Shown in pieces: positions 1-9,883 of a stretch of DNA of 64,000 bases; the stretch's first letter is position 1, and the number at the start of each line of letters is the position of its first letter. The stretch lies in assembly GCF_028372415.1 (NCBI RefSeq), contig NC_092877.1:213768116-213832115 (forward strand), in the 5' to 3' direction. The DNA comes from Notamacropus eugenii (lineage: Eukaryota; Chordata; Mammalia; Diprotodontia; Macropodidae). The notes under the pieces are model-generated. The model worked only from the letters and a program-made list of their open reading frames with translations, was not told the origin of the DNA and did not search any database. A program made the translations under genes and the position numbers.

Positions 1-581
1 TCCAGGTTAGTTGTTTTTCCCATGAGATATTTCACATTATCTTCCATTTTTTCATTCTTTTGGTTTTGTTTTGTGATTTCTTGGTTTCTCATAAAGTCAT
101 TAGCCTCCATCTGTTCCATTCTAATTTTGAAAGAACTATTTTCTTCAGTGAGCTTTTGAATCTCCTTTTCCATTTGGCTAATTCTGCTTTTGAAAGCATT
201 CTTCTCCTCATTGGCTTTTTGAACCTCTTTTGCCAATTGAGTTAGCCTGTTTTTCAAGGTGTTATTTTCTTCAGCATTTTTTTGGGTCTCCTTTAGCAGG
301 GTGCTGACCTGCTGTTCATGCTTTGACTGCATATCTCTCATTTCTCTTCCCAGCTTTTCCTCCACCTCTCTAAGTTGATTTTCAAAATCCTTTTTGAGCT
401 CTTCCATGGCCTGAGCCCACAGAATATTTAGTCTGGATGTTTGGGATACAGAGGCCTTGACTTCTGTGTCTTTGCCTGATGGTAAGCATTGTTCTTCCTC
501 ATCAGAAAGGAAGGGAGGAGATGCCTGTTCACCAAGAAAGTAACCTTCTATAGTCTTATTTCTTTTCCCTTTTCTGGGCAT
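1..581 (-). CDS. L1 retrotransposon ORF1 (N-terminal part, runs off window)
   Basis: Read on the minus strand from an ATG at 581-579, the frame stays open for 193 codons to the window edge. The product begins MPRKGKRNKTIEGYF, then an acidic stretch (SDEEEQ), then a long Glu/Lys/Gln/Asn-rich segment of heptad-like repeats. That is the layout of L1 ORF1p, an RNA-binding trimeric coiled-coil chaperone needed for L1 retrotransposition in the cytoplasmic RNP. Leu, Ile and Met recur through roughly residues 65-180, as expected for the coiled coil. The RRM and C-terminal domain lie outside the window. The start sits just downstream of a CpG-rich 5' UTR, which supports this ATG. No stop or frameshift is seen, unlike the other L1 copies here. 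The family call is confident; whether the whole element is intact cannot be seen. Confidence 0.85.
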   Translation of the reverse strand, partial: MPRKGKRNKTIEGYFLGEQASPPFLSDEEEQCLPSGKDTEVKASVSQTSRLNILWAQAMEELKKDFENQLREVEEKLGREMRDMQSKHEQQVSTLLKETQKNAEENNTLKNRLTQLAKEVQKANEEKNAFKSRISQMEKEIQKLTEENSSFKIRMEQMEANDFMRNQEITKQNQKNEKMEDNVKYLMGKTTNL

Positions 582-1256
582 TTTCCCAGCCAGTGACTTG
601 ACCTCTGAATATTCTCCTCACACCCACCTCGCCTCCTGATCCTCCCAGCCAGCGCTTGGGGTCTGAGATTCAAATGCTGCTCCCCAGCCTTGGGGCTTTG
701 GCAGGGGCAGGGCTGCTATTCAGTGTGAGATTAAGTTCAGGTGCTCAGGTGGGGGCCGGGCCACCTCTCGGGCTCAGTTCCTTCAGGGGGTGTATGCAGA
801 AACCTTTAACAATGGATCCAGGCTCCTGCCTGCTTGGGGAGACCTGGTCTGCCGCTGCGTCAGCTACTGCCTCCCGAGGGGGCCTGAGTTATGGGGGCAC
901 CCCACTCCCCTCTCGACCTGCCAAGAAGACCCTCTCACTGACCCCCGTCACCTGTGGGTGGAGGGACCCGTATGGCCGCTGGAGATCCCGTCCCTGAAGC
1001 CCGCTCAGATCTCCTCCTCTCTGTGCCGCAGCCACAGCAGGGCTGGGCTGGGCTCCATGTCCACAGAGCGACGGACTTTTTGCGAGAGGTTTGCAGGTCC
1101 CTCTGGAACAGAAATCTCCTTTGCTCCACTGTCCTGTGGCCTCTACTACTCCAGAATTCGCTGTGAGTTCCTTTTTACCGATGTTCCACGGGTTGTGGGT
1201 TCGGAGCTATGTGTATATGTGTCTTTGTACTCCGCCATCTTGGCTCCGCCCCCCCC
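582..1256 (-). promoter_or_regulatory. L1 5' UTR / internal promoter with YY1-like motif
   Basis: This GC- and CpG-rich block lies directly upstream of the L1 ORF1 start. On the minus strand its extreme 5' end reads a G-run followed by GGAGCCAAGATGGCGGAG (about 1248-1231). This is very like the start of human L1, where an AAGATGGC motif near +10 to +20 binds YY1 and sets the transcription start. The element therefore appears to be full length at its 5' end. The CpG density contrasts with the AT-rich surroundings, suggesting a fairly recent insertion. Flanking host sequence begins at about 1257. The target duplication cannot be checked because the 3' end is off-window. Confidence 0.8.
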
Positions 1257-1312
1257 TCAGGAGCTTTCATTCCATATCTGGACCTGCTATGTAGTAGTGT
1301 CCTATGTTCTGA

Positions 1313-1411
1313 TTCCTTCCTTCCTTCCTTCCTTCCTTCCTTCCTTCCTTCCTTCCTTCCTTCCTTCCTTCCTTCCTTCCTTCCTTCTTTCCTCCTTCTC
1401 TCTTTCCTTCT
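1313..1411. repeat. (TTCC)n microsatellite
   Basis: Pure TTCC repeat for about 74 bp, then a degenerate pyrimidine tail. It produces spurious proline/serine/phenylalanine-rich open frames (PSFL repeats), which are not genes. Confidence 0.97.
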
Positions 1412-2274
1412 TTTATTTGGGCATGGGGATTACTAAGATCTTTACATTGTTAAACAAAAGAGGTAACCCTTGGGAAAGACGATCTCTGAGAGTCCTGGCT
1501 ACTTCTCTCCTAGTTTAAACACAAGGAGGGCAACTGTCATGTCTCTATCCAGCAGTTAACAAAATTTTGATTACACATCTTTATTGGAAAAAAAAATGAG
1601 CATGTCCCATTACACATTTCTTTTCTTATAATTTATATCTGTATATGTGTCTCTAATTCAGTTAAATGCTTTTTTTAAAATGACTTCCATAGCTGAAAAA
1701 GAAAAACCTCCAAATGGAAGAAAGGCATCCTAAACCACGGTATTTATTTTTCAAACTCAGCTATTATTTATGGAAACATTTTTGTTGAAATTTGGCTAGA
1801 AATTTCCATTTTCCCTGATGTCACCCAATTATTCTTGCAAATGAATCCAAAGGTGTTGTATTTTTATGTTTAAAAATTTGTCATTTGGAGGATTTTAAAC
1901 AGATTAGAAAATTCTTTTTCCAAATTCTGAAAATGTGCAAATATGGTACACATCATTTACAGCAACAAAATCACATAATGATGAAAGTATTTCCAAACAT
2001 TCATTTAAAAAATGCTCTTCACATGTTTCTTTCAAAAATGAATTTCTTACTGATTGCTGAGATAGAATGCACTAACAAATATGTAACAATAACAGTCATT
2101 CCTCAATGGATAAAAAAATCTAAAGGCAAACAACCCCAAGGTTTCATTTCACATTCAGGAAATTTCAAGAATAAAAAAAAAAGTTGAAAATAGTCGATAT
2201 TGGAGCAGTTGTCAAAAACAAGCACCGTATTGAATGAGTTATAAATTTTTCACTGTAGTAAGCAATTGGAACCA
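1412..2274. other. AT-rich intergenic stretch, no gene recognised
   Basis: No recognisable coding, RNA or repeat signature. A 100-codon open frame at 1885-2187 is low-complexity Lys/Asn/Ile-rich in AT-rich DNA and has no family resemblance. The stretch may be very old repeat or unique sequence. Confidence 0.5.
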
Positions 2275-2505
2275 AGGTGAATGCCATTGATTAGGGAATG
2301 GGAACATGAGAGGACATATGGATTGATGCCAAGTAAGGTAAGTGAGACTAGAAAAATTATAGCACTGCAACAATGAAAAAAAGAAAGGATGGCAACAATA
2401 ACAAGAAAGAAACTAAAACTTTATGGCTATAACAACTAAACTTGGCCAAAAGAATATATATTAAACTATATCTTTCTCTGTTCTTTGCAGAAGTAGGTAA
2501 ATATA
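2275..2505 (+). mobile_element. Old L1 3'-end fragment
   Basis: Phrases such as GGGAATGGGAACATG, GTAAGTGAGACTAGAAAAATTATA and an AACAATGAAAAAAAG run match degraded versions of the ORF2-end/3' UTR junction seen clearly in the L1 copies at 2.54 and 61.5 kb. It is strongly diverged and has no coding capacity. Confidence 0.5.
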
Positions 2506-2536
2506 GAACTCTAAAAAAAAAAAAAAAGTTGGACTT

Positions 2537-3134
2537 ACCCCCATGTACATTCTTGTGGTGGCCAAGAACTGGAAATCCAGGGGAAGCTCATCAGTTGGGA
2601 AATGGCTGAACAAGTTATGGTATATGTATGTAATGGAATACTATTGTGCTATAAGAAACGATGAACAGGAGGACTTCAGAAAAACCTGGAAAGACTTACA
2701 TGAACTCATGCTAAGTGACGTGAGCAGAACCAGAAGAACTTTATACACAGGAACAGCCTCAGTGTATAAGGACTGATTTTGATAAACTTAGCCCTTCACA
2801 GCAATGCAAGGACCTAGAACATCTCCAAAGGACTCAGGAAGCAGGGTGCTGTCCACATCCAGAGAGAGAATGATGGAGTTGAAACACAGAATGAAGCAGA
2901 CTATTTTCTCTTTTGTTATGTTTTGTTTGTTTTTCTCATGGTTTCTCCCACTCACTATAATTCTTCTATGCAACATAACTAATGTGAAAATGTGTTTAAT
3001 AGTAATGTATGTATAGAACCCATATAAGATTGCATGCCATCTTGGGGAGGGAAGGGGGAGGGAGGAGGAGAAAATTTGAAACTTATGGAACTGACTGTTG
3101 AAAACTGACAACAAATAAATCAATAAATTTGGAG
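2537..3134 (+). mobile_element. L1 3' end, 5'-truncated, with target duplication
   Basis: It holds the last part of L1 ORF2 (NWKSRGSSSVGKWLNKLWYMYVMEYYCAIRNDEQEDFRK-type sequence, coded at 2543-2776), then the 3' UTR with its G-rich block (GGGGAGGGAAGGGGGAGGG) and an AAATAAATCAATAAATTT tail. An A7 run plus GTTGGACTT lies immediately before the insertion (2521-2536) and recurs after the tail (3135-3151, with one extra T), which fits an L1 target-site duplication. The closest relative in the window is the copy at 61457-62189. Confidence 0.85.
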
Positions 3135-3151
3135 AAAAAAATGTTGGACTT

Positions 3152-3850
3152 GATTGATATGTTGATTAGATTTGTTGAATTTTTTTTCCATCTTTCTTTT
3201 TCATTATTTGTTCTAAGAGGGAGAAATGCATTTCCACATGAAGGTGACATAAAATAATATATATCAATAAATGTTTAGTGCCACCTTTACCTTGATGGAA
3301 CAGCTCAATTACACACACACACACATATATGTATACATACATATATGTGTGTGTGTGTATGCATATATGTATATACACTGCATAGGAGGAGTTTATTGAT
3401 TGATTGGCCAACAATAATTTGAACCTTAGAAATACCTAACCGTGGTAACCATTTAAAATGATATAGTAGAATGGTCAAAGTTAATTTTGGATAGTTGGAC
3501 TCTAACCCTCCAATCATTTTGTAGGCAACTATCTATTCAGGATATACTTCAGGGCGGTTTTGTTGAGGAATAACTGCTGAATGAGGCATAGTCATTGTTT
3601 AAATATATGAGAGAGTTTCAATAATTATTGATAATAATTATTGATAGTACCAGTCAAGACATGCACATTCTCACAATTCACATATAGAAGATATGATTGT
3701 GACCCCAATGAAGTTGTATTCCATCATAAAACAAAATATAACAGAAATTGGAGGAATCTCCAAGAATTCAGTCTAAAATGTTAGGCTTTACAAGACAATA
3801 TAGTCTTTTCCAGGTATCTTGTATATTACACTGGAACAAAAGATAATGAG
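3152..3850. other. Intergenic stretch with a dinucleotide inverted repeat and an AT hairpin
   Basis: No gene is seen. It contains the CA/TG inverted repeat at 3311-3376 and a perfect hairpin at 3618-3644, described separately. The rest is unremarkable AT-rich DNA. Confidence 0.5.
3311..3376. repeat. (CA)n-(TATG)n-(TG)n inverted microsatellite
   Basis: CA repeats pass through ATATATGTA to TACATATATG and then TG repeats. The two halves are reverse complements over about 19 bp with a short centre. Confidence 0.93.
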
Positions 3851-4018
3851 AAGGGACAGATAGGTGGTGCAGTAGAGAGAACGCTGGCCCTGGAGTCAGG
3901 AGGACCTGAGTTCAAATCCATTCTTAGACACTTGACACTAACCGTGTTATCCTGGGCAAGTCACTTAACCCAGATTGCTTTGCACCTGCCCCCTTCCCCC
4001 AAGTGATAATAAGAGAAA
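3851..4018 (+). mobile_element. MAR1-type tRNA-derived SINE
   Basis: The head reads GACAGATAGGTGGTGCAGTA, then GCCCTGGAGTCAGGAGGACC, GAGTTCAAATCC (B-box-like) and GGGCAAGTCACTTAACCC. This is the canonical marsupial tRNA-SINE body. It ends in an A-rich tail and lacks the RTE-like 3' module seen in other copies. Confidence 0.85.
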
Positions 4019-4224
4019 AAGTGTGAATGTTGTTATGAACCAATTCTGTCAGCAATACCTCCAATGGCACTGATATCTGCTTTAACAAAGTCAATAGTCC
4101 TATTTAACACCTCCTCCTTTAACTTGACATGTCATACAATACTCTCAACCAAGTCATATCCACCCCAATCTTTCAGACATGGCTCAAAAATTAGCTTCAG
4201 ATACCTACACATGGTTTAGAGAAG

Positions 4225-4340
4225 CCCAGGATTTTAGCTCTGAACAGAATATCAGAGATTGTCCAATTTTAGGTGAAACAACTGAAGCTCAGAGAGATGG
4301 TAATTTGCAGAAAGGAACAGAGTTTATGATTAGTTAGGAC
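4225..4340 (-). mobile_element. MIR/CORE-SINE fragment
   Basis: Degraded complement of the SINE core: AACTGAAGCTCAGAGAGATGGTAATTTGC, corresponding to the usual AAACTGAGGCCCAGAGAGG...TAACTTGC of reverse-strand MIRs. Confidence 0.5.
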
Positions 4341-5420
4341 CTTAATCCCCAGATTCTAATGCTAGTTGGAAAAAAATCCTCTGAGTATTTCTGAATTTAA
4401 TGAGTTATTCTATCATCTGTCTGTGTTGTCTTGCAATTAGTCTTAGATTACTTTTTCTCAAATTTCTAGGTTACTTTTTTAAGGTTGCTTTTATTTATTA
4501 TATCCTTGAACCTAGAATGTAGAATGCAAATTCTGTAATGTTTCCCCTTTTTACTGTAGTTCAGTGGTTCTAATACACTGGTCCCTTAATAATAGACATC
4601 TATTGCCTTTAATCATCCAGTTTATGCCTCAAATCCCAGCCACAGAGTCTCTTATAAAGCAGGGGAGACCCCATTGAGGAGCTGAGCTACCAGGGTCATC
4701 AGCAGTGGTGAACAGAAGAAAAATTTCTAGGATGCATTTCTATTACAATGTTGGGCTCATGGCTCAGAGAAAGCAAAGAATTAGAAAGAGTCTTTTAATA
4801 CATACTCATGGAAAATAGGAAATAAAGAGTGGAGCATAAACCCATGAATCAGCACTGTAACTCAGGTTTGATTGACATATGTCTTAGCTGAGCTGATATT
4901 CTTTTTAACTTAGAATTTTTATTTCTACTGTCTTTTACTCCAGTTAACTTTTGCACATTCATGCAGCATTGTGCTCATTGGGGTATTTAATAAATGCTAC
5001 TTAGGGGTGATCACATTACATATTTCCCAGTGTGTATCTCAACATGAACACTGTATATGTGTATGAAACTGCCTTACAGAGAAAATAGTAAATGGGAATG
5101 ATGTTAAATTGGAATATTGTGTCCTTGAGGACTTTTTTTCTCATTTTTTTTTTTTGCCTTCCAGGAATCATTAGATGTTTATCAAAGAAACCTTATGTGT
5201 TTCCAGAAATCCTAGGGTTTGCCATTGTACAGGGAGATGCTTCTTTTAACCTAAATTTTGAGGGTGTAATTGAGATAGCTGAAGTGCTCCATATTAGTAA
5301 TATCTTTTAAAAATGGAATTTCTTCCCTCCTTCTAACTGACAATCATTTAATTTTAACCAAATTTAATGGAAATCTTTGCAAAATACATTATATGTTTCT
5401 TTACATTCATAAGCAGAATG
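4341..5420. other. Intergenic, no gene recognised
   Basis: AT-rich DNA. A polypyrimidine run ending TTCCAG at about 5145-5164, followed by a short open frame, resembles a splice acceptor. No matching donor, continuation or protein family is visible, so no exon is called. Confidence 0.5.
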
Positions 5421-5425
5421 TATTG

Positions 5426-6052
5426 TGCCAGGCCTAGAGGCCTGAGGGCTACCCGAGTCTTCTTACCTCACCTCTCGAGGTCTTCGGTTGGCCAAACCGG
5501 ATGCTCGTATGAGAGAAAGGACGTTCCAGAGTCGAACAAGGGTTGAGCTTTATTTCAGGGTCTAGTTACAAGTGCAGGAGAATTCTTCCTTAGGAGGGAA
5601 AGAGAAAGATATCCCAAGGAGGCAAAGATCTTACAATAAGAGATTGGAAGTAGAAGTATAAGTGGGGAGAGAGGGGGAGGGGAGAGAAGGAGAAGAGGAA
5701 AAGCAGAGCCTTGTTGTCCTGTCCGCTCCGCACCCCTCCGCCCAAGAGAACTTTCAGGCTTTCCTGATCCTACTTAAACTCTCTGTCGCGTAGTTTACAT
5801 ATCAATATCCAGCCTGTTAGGAGACAACAGGTGTGTCCAATCCAGGACAGCCTCAAGAGCAGGGAGGCTCCACCCATCACGTATCTCCCGGGAAGAGGCG
5901 GAAATACCCAAGCTAGCCGAGCTAGCTCGGTCTGACCTTCTCGATTCCCTGCTGTTTTCCTGGGGGGGTCTCGTGAGAACTCTAAGATTTAGAAGTTCCC
6001 ACCTTTACCCGCCCGAGACTGTCCACATGGAATTGAGCTTCCAACCCTAGCA
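5426..6052 (-). mobile_element. Solo LTR of an endogenous retrovirus
   Basis: The 627-bp block begins TGCCAGG and ends CCTAGCA, the TG...CA ends of an LTR, and is flanked on both sides by the identical pentamer TATTG (5421-5425 and 6053-6057). A minus-strand AATAAA (5554-5549) lies about 120 bp before the 5426 end, as expected for R-U5, so the LTR reads on the minus strand. It is rich in CpG compared with the surroundings, which suggests moderate youth. No internal retroviral genes adjoin it, so it is a recombination-derived solo LTR. A 5-bp duplication is typical of class III-like and some other ERVs; the class is not settled. Confidence 0.82.
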
Positions 6053-6071
6053 TATTGAATGCAATTTCATC

Positions 6072-6229
6072 CAGGGATGGGGAACCTACAAGCTTGAGGT
6101 CACGTGTGGCTTCCTAGGTCTTCAAGTGCAGCCCTTTGTTCCAAACTTCACAGAACAACTTTGTTCGGATTTAGTTAAAGGACTGTATTTGAGAACCTAG
6201 AGGGCCACATGTGGCCTCGAGGCCACCCA
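6072..6229 (+). mobile_element. hAT-type MITE, copy 1
   Basis: It starts CAGGGATGGGGAACCT and contains GAGGTCACGTGTGGCTTCCTAG. It then returns as a complementary arm, CTAGAGGGCCACATGTGGCC, making a large imperfect inverted repeat. Copies at 21768 and 45832 share the ends and the central AATAAA/CCTTAATAAAAGGAT segment, so this is a dispersed non-autonomous family. Confidence 0.75.
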
Positions 6230-6324
6230 TGATTTAGATTTTTTTTTTTTGATGACTCAGAATCAGCATCAGGATATTTTGACAGACTAGATTTTAATGT
6301 TAACCAAGGAATGTTGGGATGTTT

Positions 6325-6565
6325 GGGGGGATCATGTGCGTACTATGTGCCAGGTTTTATGTTAAACACTTTCCAAATAATATTTCACTTGATCTCACAA
6401 CAATCTTGAAAGGTAGGTGCTATTATTATCCCCATTTTACAGAGGAGGAAACTAAGACAGAAGTCAACTGGCTTTCCCAGAGTTATTCAAATAGTGTCTG
6501 AAGCTATATTTGAACTCATAGTTTCCTGGCACCTGGTTGCAATCTCTTTTCACTGTGCCACTTAC
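6325..6565 (-). mobile_element. MIR/CORE-SINE
   Basis: Reverse-strand MIR pattern: TACTATGTGCCAGG, GGTAGGTGCTATTATTATCCCCATTTTACAGAGGAGGAAACTAAG and a terminal CACTGTGCCAC. Confidence 0.8.
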
Positions 6566-6685
6566 ACTAAGCGATGTTAGTAAAGCTTTATAATGATTTT
6601 ATGCATTGATACCAAGATAGAATATAACTTTTGTCCATAAGGTGCTTGTAATATAACTGCTTAGGCATATATATGTATGTGTGTG

Positions 6686-6725
<40 letters not shown>

Positions 6726-7235
6726 TGTGTATATATACACACACATACACACACATATATATGCATATGCTGGGTATCCCCAAATTCTTAGTACCACTCT
6801 GCTAAGTTGTACTTAGGACAACCATGCTGAAGACAGCTAAGCAGTAGCTCAGTTACTAACTTTTCCATGTCAGTACTTAGACCCTGGAAATTGACAAATG
6901 TTGCAAATCAGGGCTTGTTTATTATTGCATTGATTGTATAGACAATAAAGTAATGGAGAAAATGTTAATGATGCAGGATAAACTTGAAAGTGTGTTGTGC
7001 ATACACTTTTGGGGGGGGGGAAGGAGAGGCAGTTGTTAAACATTTACCAGTACACTACTGGGGGGAATCACAGCATGAGGAAGAGTAATATATAACCCTG
7101 GAAAGATAGAATTGGAACAAGATTGTAAGAGACTTTCAAAACTAAACTCAGGAAAATTATTTGATTCTTGAGGCAGTAGGTGGTCACTGGCATTTCTTGA
7201 GTAGAGGAATGATGTGGTCAGTCCTTATCATTTTG
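6566..7235. other. Intergenic with microsatellite and G-run
   Basis: It holds the TG/CA tract at 6665-6765 and a G-run at about 7010-7020. Otherwise no gene or recognised repeat. Confidence 0.5.
6665..6765. repeat. (TG)n-TATATA-(CA)n microsatellite
   Basis: A TG-rich tract switches strand through GTGTATATATACAC to CA repeats, giving a perfect 20-bp-plus inverted repeat at the switch (about 6723-6746). Confidence 0.95.
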
Positions 7236-7239
7236 CCAT

Positions 7240-7700
7240 GTTGTGATTGAGATTAAGGTAAACAGAGGCACAAAGCTCTAAGTATGATCAATTTATTAGC
7301 AAAATATGAATTTGTCAATCAATAAGGTCTCTGCCTCCTCATCTAACTAAGATCCTGACTGAGTGCTGAAAAATCATTTTTATAGAAAAAGAAAAAATGA
7401 AGAGTACCCCCAAAATAGAAGACAGCATCATACATGGGGGGAGCAGTATGATTGGTAATAAAATCTGAAGCATCATAGGCAAGGGCACAATATGATTGGG
7501 TTGGAAATGGCAATTGCTAGTCTAGAACAACCGCTCCCTAATAAATTCTGATTGATTCAGTCTACCTGGCATGGCTGGTTAGTGTCACAGCAATAACAAG
7601 TCAGACTTTCTTGAAGGAAAGCCAGTACTGCAGAAGTAACAGACCAGACTCCTTGGCATCCACCTTCATCTTTCAAGGATAACAGATTTCCTTGACAAAA
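7240..7700 (-). mobile_element. Possible LTR
   Basis: A minus-strand AATAAA in TTTGCTAATAAATTGATC (about 7298-7281) lies near one end, and the block ends TTGACA/starts TGTTGTG, as an LTR would. No target duplication was found and no internal retroviral sequence adjoins it. This is a weak structural guess; it could be ordinary unique DNA. Confidence 0.35.
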
Positions 7701-7920
7701 GAAAAGAACAGTGATTAGCAGGAGAACCGAACTTCTACACTTAACTCAGAGACAATGAGTGATTTACATGAAAGCTGAACTCCCAAACTTCACTTGGACA
7801 AATGAAATATGACTTAGGTAGTTATCCAAAATGTTGGTAGTGATAAAAAATGAAATTAATTGTGAAATCAAATCAATTTTATTTCCTCAATTTTCAGGCC
7901 ATAGTATGGAGGATGAGCTA
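7701..7920. other. Intergenic, nothing recognised
   Basis: Short AT-rich spacer between the LTR-like block and a SINE. Confidence 0.5.
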
Positions 7921-8180
7921 AACTTGGGCAGCTAGAAGGTACAATAGATAGAACTTTGGGCCTGAAGTTAAAAAGATGAATTCAAATCTGGTCTCAGATA
8001 CTATGTGTATGACCTTGAACACAACATTTCACTTGTTTATCTCTGTTTTTTCATCTGTAGATTGGTGATAATAATAGCACCTATCTTCTAGGGTTGTTGT
8101 GAGGATCAAATGAGATAATACTTGTAAAGTGCTTGACATATAGTAGTGGATATATAAACATTAGCTATTATTGTTATTGT
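7921..8180 (+). mobile_element. CORE-SINE (WSINE/MIR-like) with tRNA-like head
   Basis: Head GGGCAGCTAGAAGGTACAATAGATAGAACTTTGGG, then GTTGTTGTGAGGATCAAATGAGATAATA and CTTGTAAAGTGCTTGACATATAGTAG, ending in TTATTGTTATTGTTG. The 3' half matches the L2-like tail of MIR-class SINEs. Confidence 0.8.
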
Positions 8181-8449
8181 TGTGGGGAAAGACTTAAACC
8201 CAGGAATAGTGATTTAGGAATAAAGTTCAACAATTGCAATGAGAAATAGTGAAGGCCTGATTATGAGCACCAGGGCAGGGATGACCAGGAAGTGTCTGGA
8301 ATATATGTATTCCAAAGTAATGGGGAAAAGATTGTAGAGGCTGAGTGGGATGAGGTTATGCAGTACACTGAAAGCCAAACAAAAGAGGAAAACTTTGCAA
8401 TGGCTAAAATAATAGTATTTTGGCCTTTTTGTGATGCTACTGAAAATAG

Positions 8450-8640
8450 GGAGACAATGTGACATTACAAAAAATACTGAATTTGGCATCTGATGACCTG
8501 GATCCAAATTTTTTCTCAGCCACTTTCTACCTGTATGACCTTGGCATGTCATTTAACTGCCTGGGCTTTGTTTTTCTCAACAATAAAATAGAGGTTGTGG
8601 ACTATATTTCCTTGAAGTTTCCTTCCATAATTCATCTATG
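8450..8640 (+). mobile_element. CORE-SINE
   Basis: CATCTGATGACCTGGATCC, CCTGTATGACCTTGGCATGTCATTTAAC and AATAGAGGTTGTGGACTATATTTCC follow the order of the marsupial SINE body and its AGGTCCCTTCCAGC-type end. Confidence 0.7.
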
Positions 8641-8844
8641 AGCCTATGAGGAAAGCATTCAATAGTTTTGCATGTGGATGAGATAATAAAAATGGTATTT
8701 AAGGCAGCATTGTGAAAAATGGATTGGACAAAAGCAGGAAGGCAAAAAGAAAAGAGGTATAAGACACTTCCCAATAATATATATTGGTGAGTCCTGAACA
8801 AAGGTAGTTGATACAAAACTTAAAAGAAAAGATTTGAGAAACAT

Positions 8845-9062
8845 ATTAAGTCAAGAACACCTGAGTTCAAATTTGACCTTGAACCAGGGCAAGTCATTTC
8901 ACCTCTGATTTCCTTGGTTTTCTCATCTTTAAGATGGGGATGATAATAGAATCTCTCTCCAAAGGCTGTTGTGAGGTCCAAATGAGAAAATATATGTAAA
9001 GTACTCTGCAGAATTTGAAGTATCTTGTAAATATCTATCAGTAATTTTACTACTACTAGTAA
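8845..9062 (+). mobile_element. CORE-SINE (WSINE/MIR-like)
   Basis: CACCTGAGTTCAAATTTGACC, GGGCAAGTCATTTCACCTC, AAGATGGGGATGATAATAG and GGCTGTTGTGAGGTCCAAATGAGA are in order, with a TACTACTACTAG trinucleotide tail. Confidence 0.8.
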
Positions 9063-9600
9063 TATCTTTAATATTTCAGCCCTGACCTGTGACTCTAATT
9101 TTTGTGTGCTTCCCAATATATCATGCTGAATTCCTTAAATGTTAAGCCTTTAAAATAATGAGAATTAGCATGCTTTTTAAAGTAGAACCTTCTGAATAAA
9201 TGAGATATCCCTGTTAGATAATATCTAGAACAAGCCTAAAATGGACCTCTTTACCTTTGAATGAAGAAGTTGGCTGAAAGTCTTTTTACTAAATATAGCT
9301 TTTGGGTGGGAGGCCAACTGAAATCTTGTGAGATCAGTTGAGTAAGAGCTGGCTATGCTGCTTGTTTTGTCTACAGTTTCAGCTAGGTATGCCCTTTTAA
9401 ATTTACTGCTTTCTTCACAACCTTTCTGTTGTCCTTCTCAGCTAAAACAAATAGTAACCTTCAGCTCCATTCATCCAAGGATCGCCATTGTTAAAGAGAG
9501 CAAAACATAACATCGCTAGGCAACCAGTTTAAAAAAGAACTAAAAAAAAAAAAAAAAAAGATTGTCTTGCTAGCAAAACATGGGCCTGGTACTCTCTTTT
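9063..9600. other. Intergenic, no gene recognised
   Basis: No repeat or gene call, except an A-run of about 18 bp at 9542-9559. Confidence 0.5.
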
Positions 9601-9608
9601 GATTTCTG

Positions 9609-9669
9609 AAATATATATAATATATATATGTATATATACGTACATGTATATGTATATATGTATATGTAC
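9609..9669. repeat. TA/TG-rich microsatellite
   Basis: Alternating ATATAT, GTATAT and GTACAT units immediately before an RTE/MAR1 tail. Confidence 0.9.
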
Positions 9670-9844
9670 ATCATCCTGGGCCATCTCTAGTCATCCTGAG
9701 GAATGTCTGGTCACTGGATTCAGACGGCTCTGGAGGAGAAGTGAGGCTGGTGACCTGCACAGCCCTCTCTCACTCAAAACAAAGTAGGTGCAACTCATGT
9801 CATCATTTCTCTGATGGCATGGTCTTCTTCAGCAATGAAGGACG

Positions 9845-9850
<6 letters not shown>
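9670..9850 (+). mobile_element. MAR1/RTE 3' module
   Basis: Contains CATCCTGGGCCATCTCTAG, GGCTCTGGAGGAGAAGTGAGG, CATGTCATCATTTCTCTGATGG and GGTCTTCTTCAGCAATGAAGG. The same module appears at 19637, 28985 and (reversed) 19783, 12140 and 55655. The tRNA-like head is missing here. It ends GACGAACACA and flows straight into a CA repeat. Confidence 0.85.

Positions 9851-9883
<33 letters not shown>

Noticed and set aside
790..1518. 242-codon + strand open frame
   Set aside because: It runs antisense through the L1 5' UTR and then a TTCC repeat; the PSFL repeats are a microsatellite translation.
3851..4018. tRNA-like boxes in SINE heads as possible tRNA genes
   Set aside because: They sit in recognisable MAR1 SINE bodies with SINE tails, here and in the other copies, and do not fold as complete tRNAs by eye.
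5092..5310. Possible exon after a polypyrimidine tract and CAG at about 5164
   Set aside because: The open frame is short and unlike known proteins, with no donor at its end; such acceptor look-alikes are common.
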